This document shows, one piece after another, positions 42,570 to 50,196 of a stretch of DNA of 64,000 bases. Position 1 is the stretch's first letter. Every line of letters starts with the position of its first letter. This DNA comes from Chloroflexota bacterium. GTDB taxonomy: Bacteria; Chloroflexota; Anaerolineae; Anaerolineales; Villigracilaceae. The position numbers and the translations under genes were made by a program. Location: contig JACRBI010000048.1 in NCBI GenBank assembly GCA_016234495.1, forward strand, positions 62,001-126,000, in the 5' to 3' direction. The notes beneath the pieces are model-generated. The model saw nothing but the letters and a program-made list of their open reading frames with translations, did not search any database and was not told where the DNA came from.

Positions 42570-42833
42570 TTAACGCAGTATCTCCCGGTCTGCCTGATCG
42601 GCTTCGTGGTAAATCTTTTTGACCTCCTCTTTCATGTTCGCGCTGACACCGGCGGTCATGGATATGAACTTGACCAGGTCACGCGCCTGCCGCAAAAGGT
42701 CTTTCACTCCCGCGATATATGAAAAGTTACGGCGGCCGCCTTCACTTTCCAGCGGGATTGGCAGGTCACGCGCCTGTTGGATCAACGCCCTCGCGCGGAC
42801 GATCCGCTCGGCGGCGGGGATGAGTCGAGCCAT
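42570..42833 (-). CDS. Small helical protein, unknown
   Basis: 87 aa, charged and helical (ARLIPAAERIVRARALIQQA, AGVKDLLRQARDLVKFISMTA). The ATG at 42833 follows a perfect AAGGAGG; the longer frame to 42953 is not supported. No family recognised. It lies divergent to the serS T-box promoter. Confidence 0.75.
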   Translation of the reverse strand: MARLIPAAERIVRARALIQQARDLPIPLESEGGRRNFSYIAGVKDLLRQARDLVKFISMTAGVSANMKEEVKKIYHEADQADREILR

Positions 42834-42886
42834 AATTCCTCCTTGAGATATTTGATTGCACGTGCCCATTGTACTGTAATAAACTG

Positions 42887-42914
42887 TTGACATATATTTC
42901 ACGCGGCATATAAT
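42887..42914 (+). promoter_or_regulatory. serS promoter
   Basis: Perfect TTGACA (42887-42892), 16 bp spacer, TATAAT (42909-42914). Predicted start of the leader at about 42921. Confidence 0.85.
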
Positions 42915-42920
42915 TGACCT

Positions 42921-43213
42921 AACCATAAAGCCAGCGCGAAGACAAGTAATCAATCAACTGTTCAGTGAGTCGTCGGTCGGTGCGAGACGACCAGCCAAAT
43001 GATGAAATCCCCTTTGCCAGCGCTGTTCTCGCAGAGGCACCAGCCATAAGAGAATCGGGTGCGCCCGTTACAGTGCAAACCGAGAGGCCCAGCCCCCTCC
43101 GTCCCTGCGGGATACCTCCCCCATTTTTAAAAATGGGGGAGGCTGGGTGGGGGTAGGCAAAAGCAGGTGGCACCACGAGACGCCCCCTCGTCCTGCGATT
43201 GGACCGGGGGCGT
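42921..43213 (+). promoter_or_regulatory. T-box riboswitch upstream of serS
   Basis: The T-box core AGGTGGCACCACGAGA lies at 43165-43180, followed by a terminator stem ACGCCCC...GGGGCGT at 43180-43213 that competes with it. The four bases TGGC would pair with a tRNA 3' end GCCA, matching the G discriminator of tRNA-Ser. Upstream sequence with GTCGTC/GACGAC arms (42970-43010) would form Stem I; I could not fix the specifier codon. The leader carries an inserted hairpin at 43115-43142. Confidence 0.8.
43115..43142. repeat. Perfect palindrome inserted in the T-box leader
   Basis: CCTCCCCCATTTTT and AAAAATGGGGGAGG make a 28 bp palindrome, flanked by CAGCCCCCTCC and GGCTGGGTGGGGG. Its style is that of a dispersed repeat rather than of a T-box stem. 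Confidence 0.8.
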
Positions 43214-43245
43214 ATTCTATTAATAAACGCACGCGGAGGTGCAAT

Positions 43246-44514
43246 ATGTTGGACATCAATCTCATTCGTGAAACGCCCGATGTGGTTCGCAAGTCGTTAT
43301 CTGACCGGCAGATGGATCCCGCGCCTGTAGACGCGATTCTGCAACTGGATGAAAAACGGCGCGGCCTGCTGGGGCAGGTGGAAGTGCTCAAGGCGGAGCG
43401 CAACACTGTCTCAAAGGAGATCGGGCAAATGAAAGAGGAAACAGCCCGAAAGTCGAAGATCGAAGCGATGCGCGTGGTCGGAGATAAAATCGCAGAGTTC
43501 GATAAACAAGTCGCTGAAGTCGAATCTGATTTGAACGCGCTCACAGCATCCATCCCGAATATTCCCGATGCGCGTGTGCCGTATGGAAAAGATGACAGCG
43601 AGAATGTGGTCATCAAGACTGTGGGCGAGCCGCGCAAATTTGATTTCAAACCGCTTCCGCACTGGGACCTCGGGCCTGCTCTCGGTATTCTGGATTTTGA
43701 GCGCGGCACGAAGCTGACTGGCTCGCGTTTTTACGTTTTGCAAAAAGCCGGCGCGCGCCTGCAACGCGCCTTAATTGCATGGATGCTTGACCTGCATGTC
43801 AGGCAGGGCTATCAGGAGGAATATCTGCCGTTCATGGTGAAGACTGCCATTGTGTATGGCGCGGGGCAACTGCCGAAGTTTGCCGATAATTTATACAAGG
43901 ATCATGAAGAGGATTATTACTTTGTGCCGACTGCCGAAGTTCCGCTGACCGGTTTGCACATGGACGAAATTCTGGATGAAGCCGCTCTGCCCAAACTTTA
44001 CACGGCTTACACTCCATGCTTCCGCCGCGAGAAGATGAGCGCCGGGCGTGATGTGCGCGGCATCAAGCGCGGACATCAATTCGATAAAGTTGAAATGTAC
44101 ACTTATTGTCTGCCCGAGGAGTCGGAAGCCCAACATCAAAAGATGCTAAAGGATGGCGAGGAAACCTGTGCGCTGTTGGGAATTCCTTACCGCGTGAAGC
44201 AGTTATGCTCCGGCGATATTGGCTTTGGCGCCGCCATGACCTATGATCTTGAAGTTTGGGCGCCGGGCTGTGATGAATGGCTGGAGGTTTCCTCGATCTC
44301 GAACGTGACCGATTTTCAGGCGCGGCGCGCGAACATCAAATACCGCCCGGCAGATGGCGGCAAGGCGAAGTTCGTCCACACGTTGAACGGCTCGGGGCTG
44401 GGCCTGCCGCGTACGTTGATCGCCGTCATGGAGAATTACCAGCAGGCTGACGGTTCTGTTGTCGTGCCGGATGTGCTGCGCCCGTGGATGGGCGGGATTG
44501 ATGTGATCAAATAA
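43246..44514 (+). CDS. serS: Seryl-tRNA synthetase
   Basis: 422 aa class II synthetase. The N-terminal coiled-coil arm (about 30-105) holds the tRNA; motif 2 is '[28 protein letters not shown]' and motif 3 is [18 protein letters not shown]. Length is normal. The ATG at 43246 follows GGAGGT (43235-43240); the frame extends upstream to 43147 through the T-box terminator and is rejected. Expression is expected to rise when uncharged tRNA-Ser accumulates. Confidence 0.97.
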   Translation: MLDINLIRETPDVVRKSLSDRQMDPAPVDAILQLDEKRRGLLGQVEVLKAERNTVSKEIGQMKEETARKSKIEAMRVVGDKIAEFDKQVAEVESDLNALTASIPNIPDARVPYGKDDSENVVIKTVGEPRKFDFKPLPHWDLGPALGILDFERGTKLTGSRFYVLQKAGARLQRALIAWMLDLHVRQGYQEEYLPFMVKTAIVYGAGQLPKFADNLYKDHEEDYYFVPTAEVPLTGLHMDEILDEAALPKLYTAYTPCFRREKMSAGRDVRGIKRGHQFDKVEMYTYCLPEESEAQHQKMLKDGEETCALLGIPYRVKQLCSGDIGFGAAMTYDLEVWAPGCDEWLEVSSISNVTDFQARRANIKYRPADGGKAKFVHTLNGSGLGLPRTLIAVMENYQQADGSVVVPDVLRPWMGGIDVIK

Positions 44515-44528
44515 GTCCGCGCATACTT

Positions 44529-44562
44529 CCGCAGGTTTTCATGAACCTGCGGCTGTGTTTTT
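44529..44562 (+). terminator. Intrinsic terminator after serS
   Basis: CCGCAGGTT / AACCTGCGG stem followed by CTGTGTTTTT. Confidence 0.88.
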
Positions 44563-44611
44563 GCGTAAGGTAAGTAGCAAAAAATCCCAAACCCAACTAC
44601 ACGGAGAACTC

Positions 44612-45118
44612 ATGGCTGAATTTTGGCAGATCGTGATCGAATCATTTACCTTATTTGTCCTGCTGGCAGGCTTGATGGGTTTGCTCATCCCGGTTTTCCC
44701 GGGGCTGACCATCATGTGGCTCAGTACATTGTTTTATGCCATTGTGCAGGCGGCAAAGGGCAACATGACCTGGGTGGATTGGCTGCTCTTTGTCTTCATC
44801 ACCCTGCTTATGGTCGGCGGCAATGTGATCGATAACATCATCATCGCCAAGCATGTGCGCGACAAGAACGTGCCGTGGAGTTCGATCCTCTGGGCTTTCG
44901 CGGCGGGGATCATTGTCAGTTTGTTTTTCACGCCGCTGGCTGGCATGATCGCTTCTCCGCTGGGGCTTTTTCTCGCGGAGTGGAATCGCTTGAAAGTGAG
45001 GGATGCCGCGCTGGCGAATACCAAAGCATGGATGACCGGCTGGGGCTGGTCGGTTGCGGCGCGTTTCAGCATTGGTTTTACAATGATCGTATTTTGGGCA
45101 TTATGGGCGTGGTTGTGA
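44612..45118 (+). CDS. DUF456 domain membrane protein
   Basis: 168 aa with four or five TM helices. 'LLAGLMGLLIPVFPGLTIMW' is the typical DUF456 signature with PxxPG, and 'NVIDNIIIAK' and 'FTPLAGMIASPLGLFLAEW' follow the family pattern. Start at ATG 44612 behind GGAG; the longer frame to 44555 is not supported. The 94-residue membrane protein gene is 21 bp downstream. Confidence 0.88.
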   Translation: MAEFWQIVIESFTLFVLLAGLMGLLIPVFPGLTIMWLSTLFYAIVQAAKGNMTWVDWLLFVFITLLMVGGNVIDNIIIAKHVRDKNVPWSSILWAFAAGIIVSLFFTPLAGMIASPLGLFLAEWNRLKVRDAALANTKAWMTGWGWSVAARFSIGFTMIVFWALWAWL

Positions 45119-45139
45119 AATTAAAAAAAGGAGATTCAA

Positions 45140-45424
45140 ATGAACGAGTTTGAAGCAATTCTTTCGATCCTGGGTCACATAGTCCGTGCATTGGGTTTCA
45201 TTGCGCTTGGTTTCGGTGTTGGGCGTTTTACGATGGATGCCTATAAAAAAGCTGTCTGGCAGGTGCAGATCGCGCTCGCTCTTGGCTTTTTTGCCATGCT
45301 GGTCGGGCTAACCAAGTATGCCAGCGCGGGGTCAATGGGTATGTTCGCTCTCAGCGCCGGTGCAGCCGTCATTCTCTCTGGTATGCCCAAGAAGGAAGAT
45401 GCTGAAGAAGCCAAAAAAGAGTAA
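45140..45424 (+). CDS. Small membrane protein, unknown
   Basis: 94 aa, three TM helices and a charged C-terminal tail (MPKKEDAEEAKKE). AAAGGAG precedes the ATG. Not recognised; probably co-transcribed with the DUF456 gene. Followed by a terminator. Confidence 0.75.
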   Translation: MNEFEAILSILGHIVRALGFIALGFGVGRFTMDAYKKAVWQVQIALALGFFAMLVGLTKYASAGSMGMFALSAGAAVILSGMPKKEDAEEAKKE

Positions 45425-45439
45425 TATTTCTTTTGCTTA

Positions 45440-45481
45440 AAACGAAAAAGGTTTGGCGTAAAAGCCAACCCTTTTTCGTTT
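45440..45481. terminator. Bidirectional terminator
   Basis: AAACGAAAAAGGTTTGGC / GCCAACCCTTTTTCGTTT, an 18 bp near-perfect stem between converging genes. Confidence 0.93.
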
Positions 45482-45518
45482 CTGGAGTGAGTCAGCTTGC
45501 TGATGCACTTACGTTTTT

Positions 45519-46520
45519 CTAAATTGAAACCGAGTTGCTCAACATCGCGCCGATCAACTTCACCGCATTTCGAACATCGCTTACATCCACCATTTCTGCA
45601 GGAGTGTGGACGTAGCGGCAGGGGATGGAGATGCATCCGACCGGCACACCGCCGCGTACCAACTGCATGGCGCGCGCATCGGTTGTGCCGCCCAGCAGTA
45701 CTTCGCGTTGATAGGGAATCTTCGCTTTTTCTGCCGTGCGGATCATCCAATCCACAATGCGCGGGTCAGAGAGCATCCCACCGTCGCGGATCTTGATCGC
45801 GGGTCCCTTCCCCAGCGCAACTTCAAAATCTTTTTGACCGGGCGTATCTCCCCAGCCGGTTACATCAATTGAAAAGCCGAGGTCTGGATCAATGCCGTAG
45901 GCTGAGGTCTGTGCGCCGTGGGTGCCGACTTCCTCCTGCGTGGTAAAGACAAAATACAGATCATGCGGTGTGGACTTCAACGCCCGCAGCGCCTCGATCG
46001 CCACCAGGCACCCGATGCGGTCGTCCATTGATTTTGCCACCCAGCGCTCGCCAAAGTCGAGGAAGGTGCGCTCGAACGCGGCCACGTCGCCGGTCTTGAC
46101 CGGGCAATCCTTTTTGCTGGTCGCGCCCACGTCAATGAACATCTTGCCCAGCGGCGGCACATCGCTGGCGGAATTGACCGGCTCAAGCCCGATCACGCCG
46201 CTGACGCCGTTGGCGAAGCGCACATGTCCGCCCGGCAGGTTGCGCGGATAAACACCGCCGATGCCCGTAAAACGCGCGAAGCCGTTATCATCCACATGCG
46301 TCACCATCACGCCAATCTCGTCCATGTGCGCGGCGATCATGATCTTCTTCGCATCCTTGTTTCCATTGGACGGCTTTTTACGCGCGATCAAATTACCGAG
46401 CGCATCCACGCGGACTTCGTCAGCGAGCGGTTTAACTTCCTTCAGAATCACCTTGCGGATTTCATCTTCATATCCGGAAGGGCTGAATGTTTGTGTGAGG
46501 GTTTTGAGGAGTTGTTTCAT
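45519..46520 (-). CDS. M42 family aminopeptidase (paralogue 1)
   Basis: 333 aa di-metal tetrahedral aminopeptidase. Metal-ligand motifs are present: 'IAAHMDEIG' (His, Asp), 'SMDDRIGCL' (bridging Asp), the catalytic 'TTQEEVGTHGA' (Glu pair), and 'DVTGWGDTPG'. Late His in 'YVHTPAEMVDV'. M42 enzymes trim peptides from the N-terminus. First of three paralogues on this strand with an S51-type peptidase among them. The next gene upstream ends 2 bp before its start. Confidence 0.93.
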   Translation of the reverse strand: MKQLLKTLTQTFSPSGYEDEIRKVILKEVKPLADEVRVDALGNLIARKKPSNGNKDAKKIMIAAHMDEIGVMVTHVDDNGFARFTGIGGVYPRNLPGGHVRFANGVSGVIGLEPVNSASDVPPLGKMFIDVGATSKKDCPVKTGDVAAFERTFLDFGERWVAKSMDDRIGCLVAIEALRALKSTPHDLYFVFTTQEEVGTHGAQTSAYGIDPDLGFSIDVTGWGDTPGQKDFEVALGKGPAIKIRDGGMLSDPRIVDWMIRTAEKAKIPYQREVLLGGTTDARAMQLVRGGVPVGCISIPCRYVHTPAEMVDVSDVRNAVKLIGAMLSNSVSI

Positions 46521-46521
46521 T

Positions 46522-47241
46522 TTATTTTCCTAGTGAAAATTTTTCGCCTGCGGCGTAACTTTTGCTTTCTTCCTTCATGAACACGTGCGCCTTTGATTTT
46601 CCCAGCACAGTCCATTCTTCATTTAATTTTCCAACGATGGCTGTGTTTTCATCCACCCCGACCATGATCTCGCCTTCCTTCAAGCGGCTGCGCAAGGCAC
46701 TGGCTAGCGGCTTTGCAAATAATGGAATGGCGTCAAAATGCGGCAGGACGAATGCGAACGGGGCAAGCCCAAAAGCAGGAATGGTTCGCAACCCCATCGT
46801 GCGAAAGTCGGGGATTTCCCTGCCCATGATCATTGCGCCTGCCGAACAACCCGCGTACACCGCGCCGCGCGCCAGTGCTTTTTGCGCCGCCTGCCAGACG
46901 AGACTGTCCTTCATGGTGCGATGCAGATAGCCCGGGTCGCCGCCGGAGAAATAGATCAGCTCCGCATCTTCCACCGCCGACGCATGGTTCAAGTCATTGG
47001 CTGACTCTGCGTCGATGACAGGAACAGCCTCAACGTGCGCGCCGAGGCGGGTGAAATGTTCCACGCCCATCCTTGACCAGCGATTCACACTCGCGTCGCC
47101 TTCGCGCCCGGCCGCAGTCGGCAGGCAGACAACGCGCGGCGTGCGTCCGTTTGCGCCGCAATTGGCGAGCAGGTGACGGTCCACGTCATCCATGGCCGGA
47201 AGGTATTCACCGGAGCCAAGTAAAGCAATAAAGCCATTCAT
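46522..47241 (-). CDS. S51/cyanophycinase-like peptidase
   Basis: 239 aa class I glutamine-amidotransferase-like fold. The nucleophile elbow is YAGCSAGAMIMG (Ser), preceded by 'IYFSGGDPGYLHRTM', typical of peptidase E/cyanophycinase proteins. His in 'FVLPHFDA' would complete the triad. Peptidase E hydrolyses Asp-X dipeptides; cyanophycinase cleaves a polymer of the same bonds; which applies is open. It sits between two M42 genes, suggesting a shared role in peptide breakdown. Confidence 0.87.
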   Translation of the reverse strand: MNGFIALLGSGEYLPAMDDVDRHLLANCGANGRTPRVVCLPTAAGREGDASVNRWSRMGVEHFTRLGAHVEAVPVIDAESANDLNHASAVEDAELIYFSGGDPGYLHRTMKDSLVWQAAQKALARGAVYAGCSAGAMIMGREIPDFRTMGLRTIPAFGLAPFAFVLPHFDAIPLFAKPLASALRSRLKEGEIMVGVDENTAIVGKLNEEWTVLGKSKAHVFMKEESKSYAAGEKFSLGK

Positions 47242-47254
47242 AATATTTTTTTCC

Positions 47255-47346
47255 CGTCATTGCGAAGGAGCGCCAGCGACTGAAGCAATCTCTCTCAGGA
47301 TTGGGGATTGCTTCGGGCGAAGAAAAAGTGCGCCCTCGCAATGACG
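47255..47346. repeat. Dispersed inverted-repeat element, copy 4 of 4
   Basis: CGTCATTGCGAAGGAGCG and GCGACTGAAGCAATC at the left, GGATTGCTTCGGGCG and GCGCCCTCGCAATGACG at the right. Between the S51 and the second M42 gene. Confidence 0.88.
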
Positions 47347-47351
47347 ATGTT

Positions 47352-48410
47352 TTACCTCGTTACCAAATCGCGCGTCATATTTTTTAAAGCGGAGTGCAGT
47401 AAATTTAACGTGTTCTTCCAATCATCCACACGCGAAACGCTGATGGGCGAATGGGTGTAGCGGTGCGGCACAGAGACCGATACCACGGGCACGCCCGCGC
47501 GTGAACGCTGGATCGCGCCTGCGTTCGTGCCGCCTCCGCCGGGCTGGCGGAATTGATATTGAATTTTTTCGCGGATCGCGGTCTCTTCCAAAAAGCGCAC
47601 GAGGCGCGGGTCGTCAATGGTGGATGAGTTGGCAACATAAATTGCGGGGCCAAGCCCAAGTTTTGTGTTGTAGGTGATGTTCTCGCTGCCTTCGTAATCG
47701 GGCAGGTCGCGCGCCGGGGTTGAGTCAACTGCGATGGCGAGATCGGGCTCAAAGTAGTAGCCAGCGACTGTCGCGCCGCGCAGTCCCACTTCCTCCTGCA
47801 CGCTGAATGACAAACACAACTCAATATTTTTTGGCGCATGTTTAAGGAGTTCGATCAGGATCGCAACGCCGATGCGGTCGTCAATCGATTTGGACATGAT
47901 GGACGGCCCGACGCGTTTGAACTTTGTGGCAAAGGTCGCGCGGTCGCCGACTTTAGCCTTGCCTTCGGGGCCGAGATCAATGCGCATCGAATCCACGCTG
48001 ATGGTGTGCTTGCGTTCATCGGCTGTGGTCAAGTGAATGGGCTTCGCGCCGATCACGCCGAGGGTGTGGTCTTTGCCGACGATGACCTGCTTGCCAACAA
48101 GATGACGCGGGTCAATGCCGCCGACGGTTTCGAAATTGTAAAAGCCGTCATCGTCATCGCTCACGATCATGAACCCGACTTCATCCATGTGGGCATCGAG
48201 CAGGACGCGCAATGGTTTTTTGCCCGTTCCCTTTTTATCCGCTTTTTTAAGCGCAAGCACACTGCCCATCGCATCCACTTTGACTTCGTCGGCGTAAGGT
48301 TTGACTTCTTCCAAAACGATACGCCGCACCTCGCCCTCGTCACCGGAGACGGACATGGCATTGCATAATTTCTCAAGCAGTTTGAATTGTGTTGTTCCAA
48401 GTGAAAGCAT
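47352..48410 (-). CDS. M42 family aminopeptidase (paralogue 2)
   Basis: 352 aa. Same motif set: 'LLDAHMDEVGFM', 'SKSIDDRIGVAILIELL', 'SFSVQEEVGLRGATVAG', 'AVDSTPARD' and 'HRYTHSPISV'. It ends just before the third paralogue's stop on the other side (gap 3 bp), so the genes are co-transcribed from 49484 downwards. Distinct substrate range from paralogue 1 is likely but not readable. Confidence 0.93.
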   Translation of the reverse strand: MLSLGTTQFKLLEKLCNAMSVSGDEGEVRRIVLEEVKPYADEVKVDAMGSVLALKKADKKGTGKKPLRVLLDAHMDEVGFMIVSDDDDGFYNFETVGGIDPRHLVGKQVIVGKDHTLGVIGAKPIHLTTADERKHTISVDSMRIDLGPEGKAKVGDRATFATKFKRVGPSIMSKSIDDRIGVAILIELLKHAPKNIELCLSFSVQEEVGLRGATVAGYYFEPDLAIAVDSTPARDLPDYEGSENITYNTKLGLGPAIYVANSSTIDDPRLVRFLEETAIREKIQYQFRQPGGGGTNAGAIQRSRAGVPVVSVSVPHRYTHSPISVSRVDDWKNTLNLLHSALKNMTRDLVTR

Positions 48411-48413
48411 TTT

Positions 48414-49484
48414 TTAATCCCACGCGATCTTGTTCATAAAATCCGCTTCCAGTGAAGCGACAAATTCTGCGAGCAAACGTCCCGCGCGCTGAATATCTTT
48501 CAACGCCACCAACTCCACGGGCGTGTGCATGTATCTTTGCGGAATGCTCACCACCATGGTCGGGATGCCCTCGGCGGTCAATTGCATCGCATCTGCATCG
48601 GTGGATGAGTACTCCGGCATTGCTTCATCTTTGACGGGGATCTCCACGCGTTCGGCTACTTCCTTGAATCGCTTATGTAAAAATGGATGAACGCTCGGCC
48701 CAATACCCAGCGTCACACCTTTGCCGATCGAGAAGGTTTTGTATCCATTCGAGCCTGTGCCTTTGCCAAAGGTCATATCCACTGCAACTGCAATTGTCGG
48801 GCGTAATTGGTGTGTGGATGTAAAAGCTCCGCCGAACGAAACTTCTTCCTGGGCGGACGCCAGCGCCCACACATCCCAAACATGCGACTTGGACTTTAAT
48901 TCTTCGAGGCAGATCGTGAGCGCCGCGACGGAGCCGCGATTATCGAGCGTGTGACCGCTCACGCATCCACCTGACATTTCAACTGGTTCCGTGTTAAAGG
49001 CCACTCTGTCCCCGATGTGTACCCGCTTCGAGACTTCGCCCGGAGCGAGTCCTGTGTCGATCATCAGATATTTCAAAGCGACAGCGCCCGAGCTTTGCCC
49101 CTCGGGCAGTAAATTTGCCGGCGGCATTGCGATCACACCGTAGAGTTCCTCGCCGCTTTTCGTGGCGTGGACAGTCACCGGAGTGCCGGGCAGGACGCGT
49201 GAATCAATGCCGCCGATGTTCGTGACGTAGATGAATCCATCCACGATGCGGGTGACCATGAGGCCGATCGCGTCCATGTGCGTGGCGATCAAAACCGAGG
49301 GACGAGATGCTTTATCAGAAGCAGAACCCTTTTTCAGTCCATGAATTGATCCGAGCCTGCTGCGGCTGATCTCATCCACCAGCGGAGTCCACTTTTCTTC
49401 GATGAGATTCGCAACGGGCGTTTCATGTCCGGATAAACCGGCAACGGAAATTATTGATTTGAGGAAGGGAAGAATATCAGTCAT
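48414..49484 (-). CDS. M42 family aminopeptidase (paralogue 3)
   Basis: 356 aa. 'VLIATHMDAIGLMV', 'HTLDNRGSVAALTICLEEL', 'LASAQEEVSFGGAFTS', 'AVDMTFGKG' and 'QRYMHTPVELV'. The motif order is intact, though the loops differ from the other two (SGHTLDNRGS for the bridging Asp). First gene of the group in the direction of transcription. Confidence 0.9.
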   Translation of the reverse strand: MTDILPFLKSIISVAGLSGHETPVANLIEEKWTPLVDEISRSRLGSIHGLKKGSASDKASRPSVLIATHMDAIGLMVTRIVDGFIYVTNIGGIDSRVLPGTPVTVHATKSGEELYGVIAMPPANLLPEGQSSGAVALKYLMIDTGLAPGEVSKRVHIGDRVAFNTEPVEMSGGCVSGHTLDNRGSVAALTICLEELKSKSHVWDVWALASAQEEVSFGGAFTSTHQLRPTIAVAVDMTFGKGTGSNGYKTFSIGKGVTLGIGPSVHPFLHKRFKEVAERVEIPVKDEAMPEYSSTDADAMQLTAEGIPTMVVSIPQRYMHTPVELVALKDIQRAGRLLAEFVASLEADFMNKIAWD

Positions 49485-49490
49485 GGCACC

Positions 49491-49946
49491 TTATGGAGAG
49501 CCGAGCGCGGTCGGCGTGGGCGGGAGGGTATTGGTTGGGGTTGGCGTGGGCGGGGCTGTGGGCGTGATTGTGGGCGGGTCTGTGGAGGTTGGGACCGGTG
49601 TGAATGTAAAAGTGGGCGTGACCGTTGGGATGTTCGTCGGCGTTGGTGTGCTGGTATTTGGCTGGAACGGCGTGGAGGATGGAACGGTGGCGGTTGCCGT
49701 CGGTGTGCTGGTGAAGGTGTTTGTCGGTGTGATGGTGACAGTGCCCGTCTGGATCGTCGGGATCAGGGTGACGGTGGGTGAAAGGGGCGTCTCGGTTATG
49801 GTGATGGTGGGGGTCGGCGTTGCATCGCCGCGTTCCGGCGCAAGCGAAAGCGCGATGAATCCAATGCAATAACAGGGGATCGTGGCGAGGATGACCATTA
49901 AGATGGTCATACGGCGGCGTGTATGGGGCGCTTCGTCTTCTGACAT
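49491..49946 (-). CDS. Thr/Pro-rich low-complexity membrane-anchored protein
   Basis: 151 aa. A short cytoplasmic N-terminus (MSEDEAPHTRRR) and one TM helix (MTILMVILATIPCYCIGFIAL) are followed by about 100 residues of TPTPT/TVTPT-type sequence and a short end. Such stalks are common in secreted and cell-surface proteins of Anaerolineae. The opposite strand has a long open frame only because of the repeat composition. TATAAT at 49956-49961 (minus strand) lies 9 nt before the ATG, suggesting a very short leader. Confidence 0.7.
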   Translation of the reverse strand: MSEDEAPHTRRRMTILMVILATIPCYCIGFIALSLAPERGDATPTPTITITETPLSPTVTLIPTIQTGTVTITPTNTFTSTPTATATVPSSTPFQPNTSTPTPTNIPTVTPTFTFTPVPTSTDPPTITPTAPPTPTPTNTLPPTPTALGSP

Positions 49947-49977
49947 ATCGGGTCGATTATAATCGAACTGACTCTAG

Positions 49978-50196
49978 GGATACGCTTCACTATCCACAGT
50001 TTGAAAATATCGGTAGCAAGGTCGCTTGAAGAAAACTCATTTTTGTACACGGAAAAACACTGACAACATGGATTGTCCAAAAAAGAAAAACTCCGTTCAT
50101 TCCGTGAATTCCGTGTACAAAAGAAACCGCATAAAACTGACATTGACGGCTATGCCACAGGATACACTTCGTTATCCACAGGATACACTTCGTTAT
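49978..50196. repeat. Intergenic region with 21-bp tandem repeat and DnaA-box-like words
   Basis: CCACAGGATACACTTCGTTAT occurs twice in tandem at 50155-50175 and 50176-50196, the second copy running into the sbcC ATG. A related GGATACGCTTCACTATCCAC is at 49978. The junction makes TTATCCACA (50172-50180), identical to the DnaA-box consensus. At 50038-50118 ACGGAAAAACACTGAC words face ATTCCGTGAATTCCGTG. No gene. Confidence 0.75.

Noticed and set aside
2047-47346. CRISPR-like array
   Set aside because: The four similar elements lie kilobases apart and are inverted repeats; no array of evenly spaced repeats exists anywhere in the window and no cas genes are present.
49402-49872. Long plus-strand frame of Val/Gly repeats (VGVGVGV)
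   Set aside because: It is the opposite strand of a Thr/Pro-rich (TPTPT) exported protein with a TM helix and a -10 box; the plus frame has no ribosome binding site.
50172-50180. Origin of replication suggested by a TTATCCACA box
   Set aside because: Only one perfect box with one weak relative, formed by a tandem repeat; no dnaA, dnaN or AT-rich unwinding region nearby.
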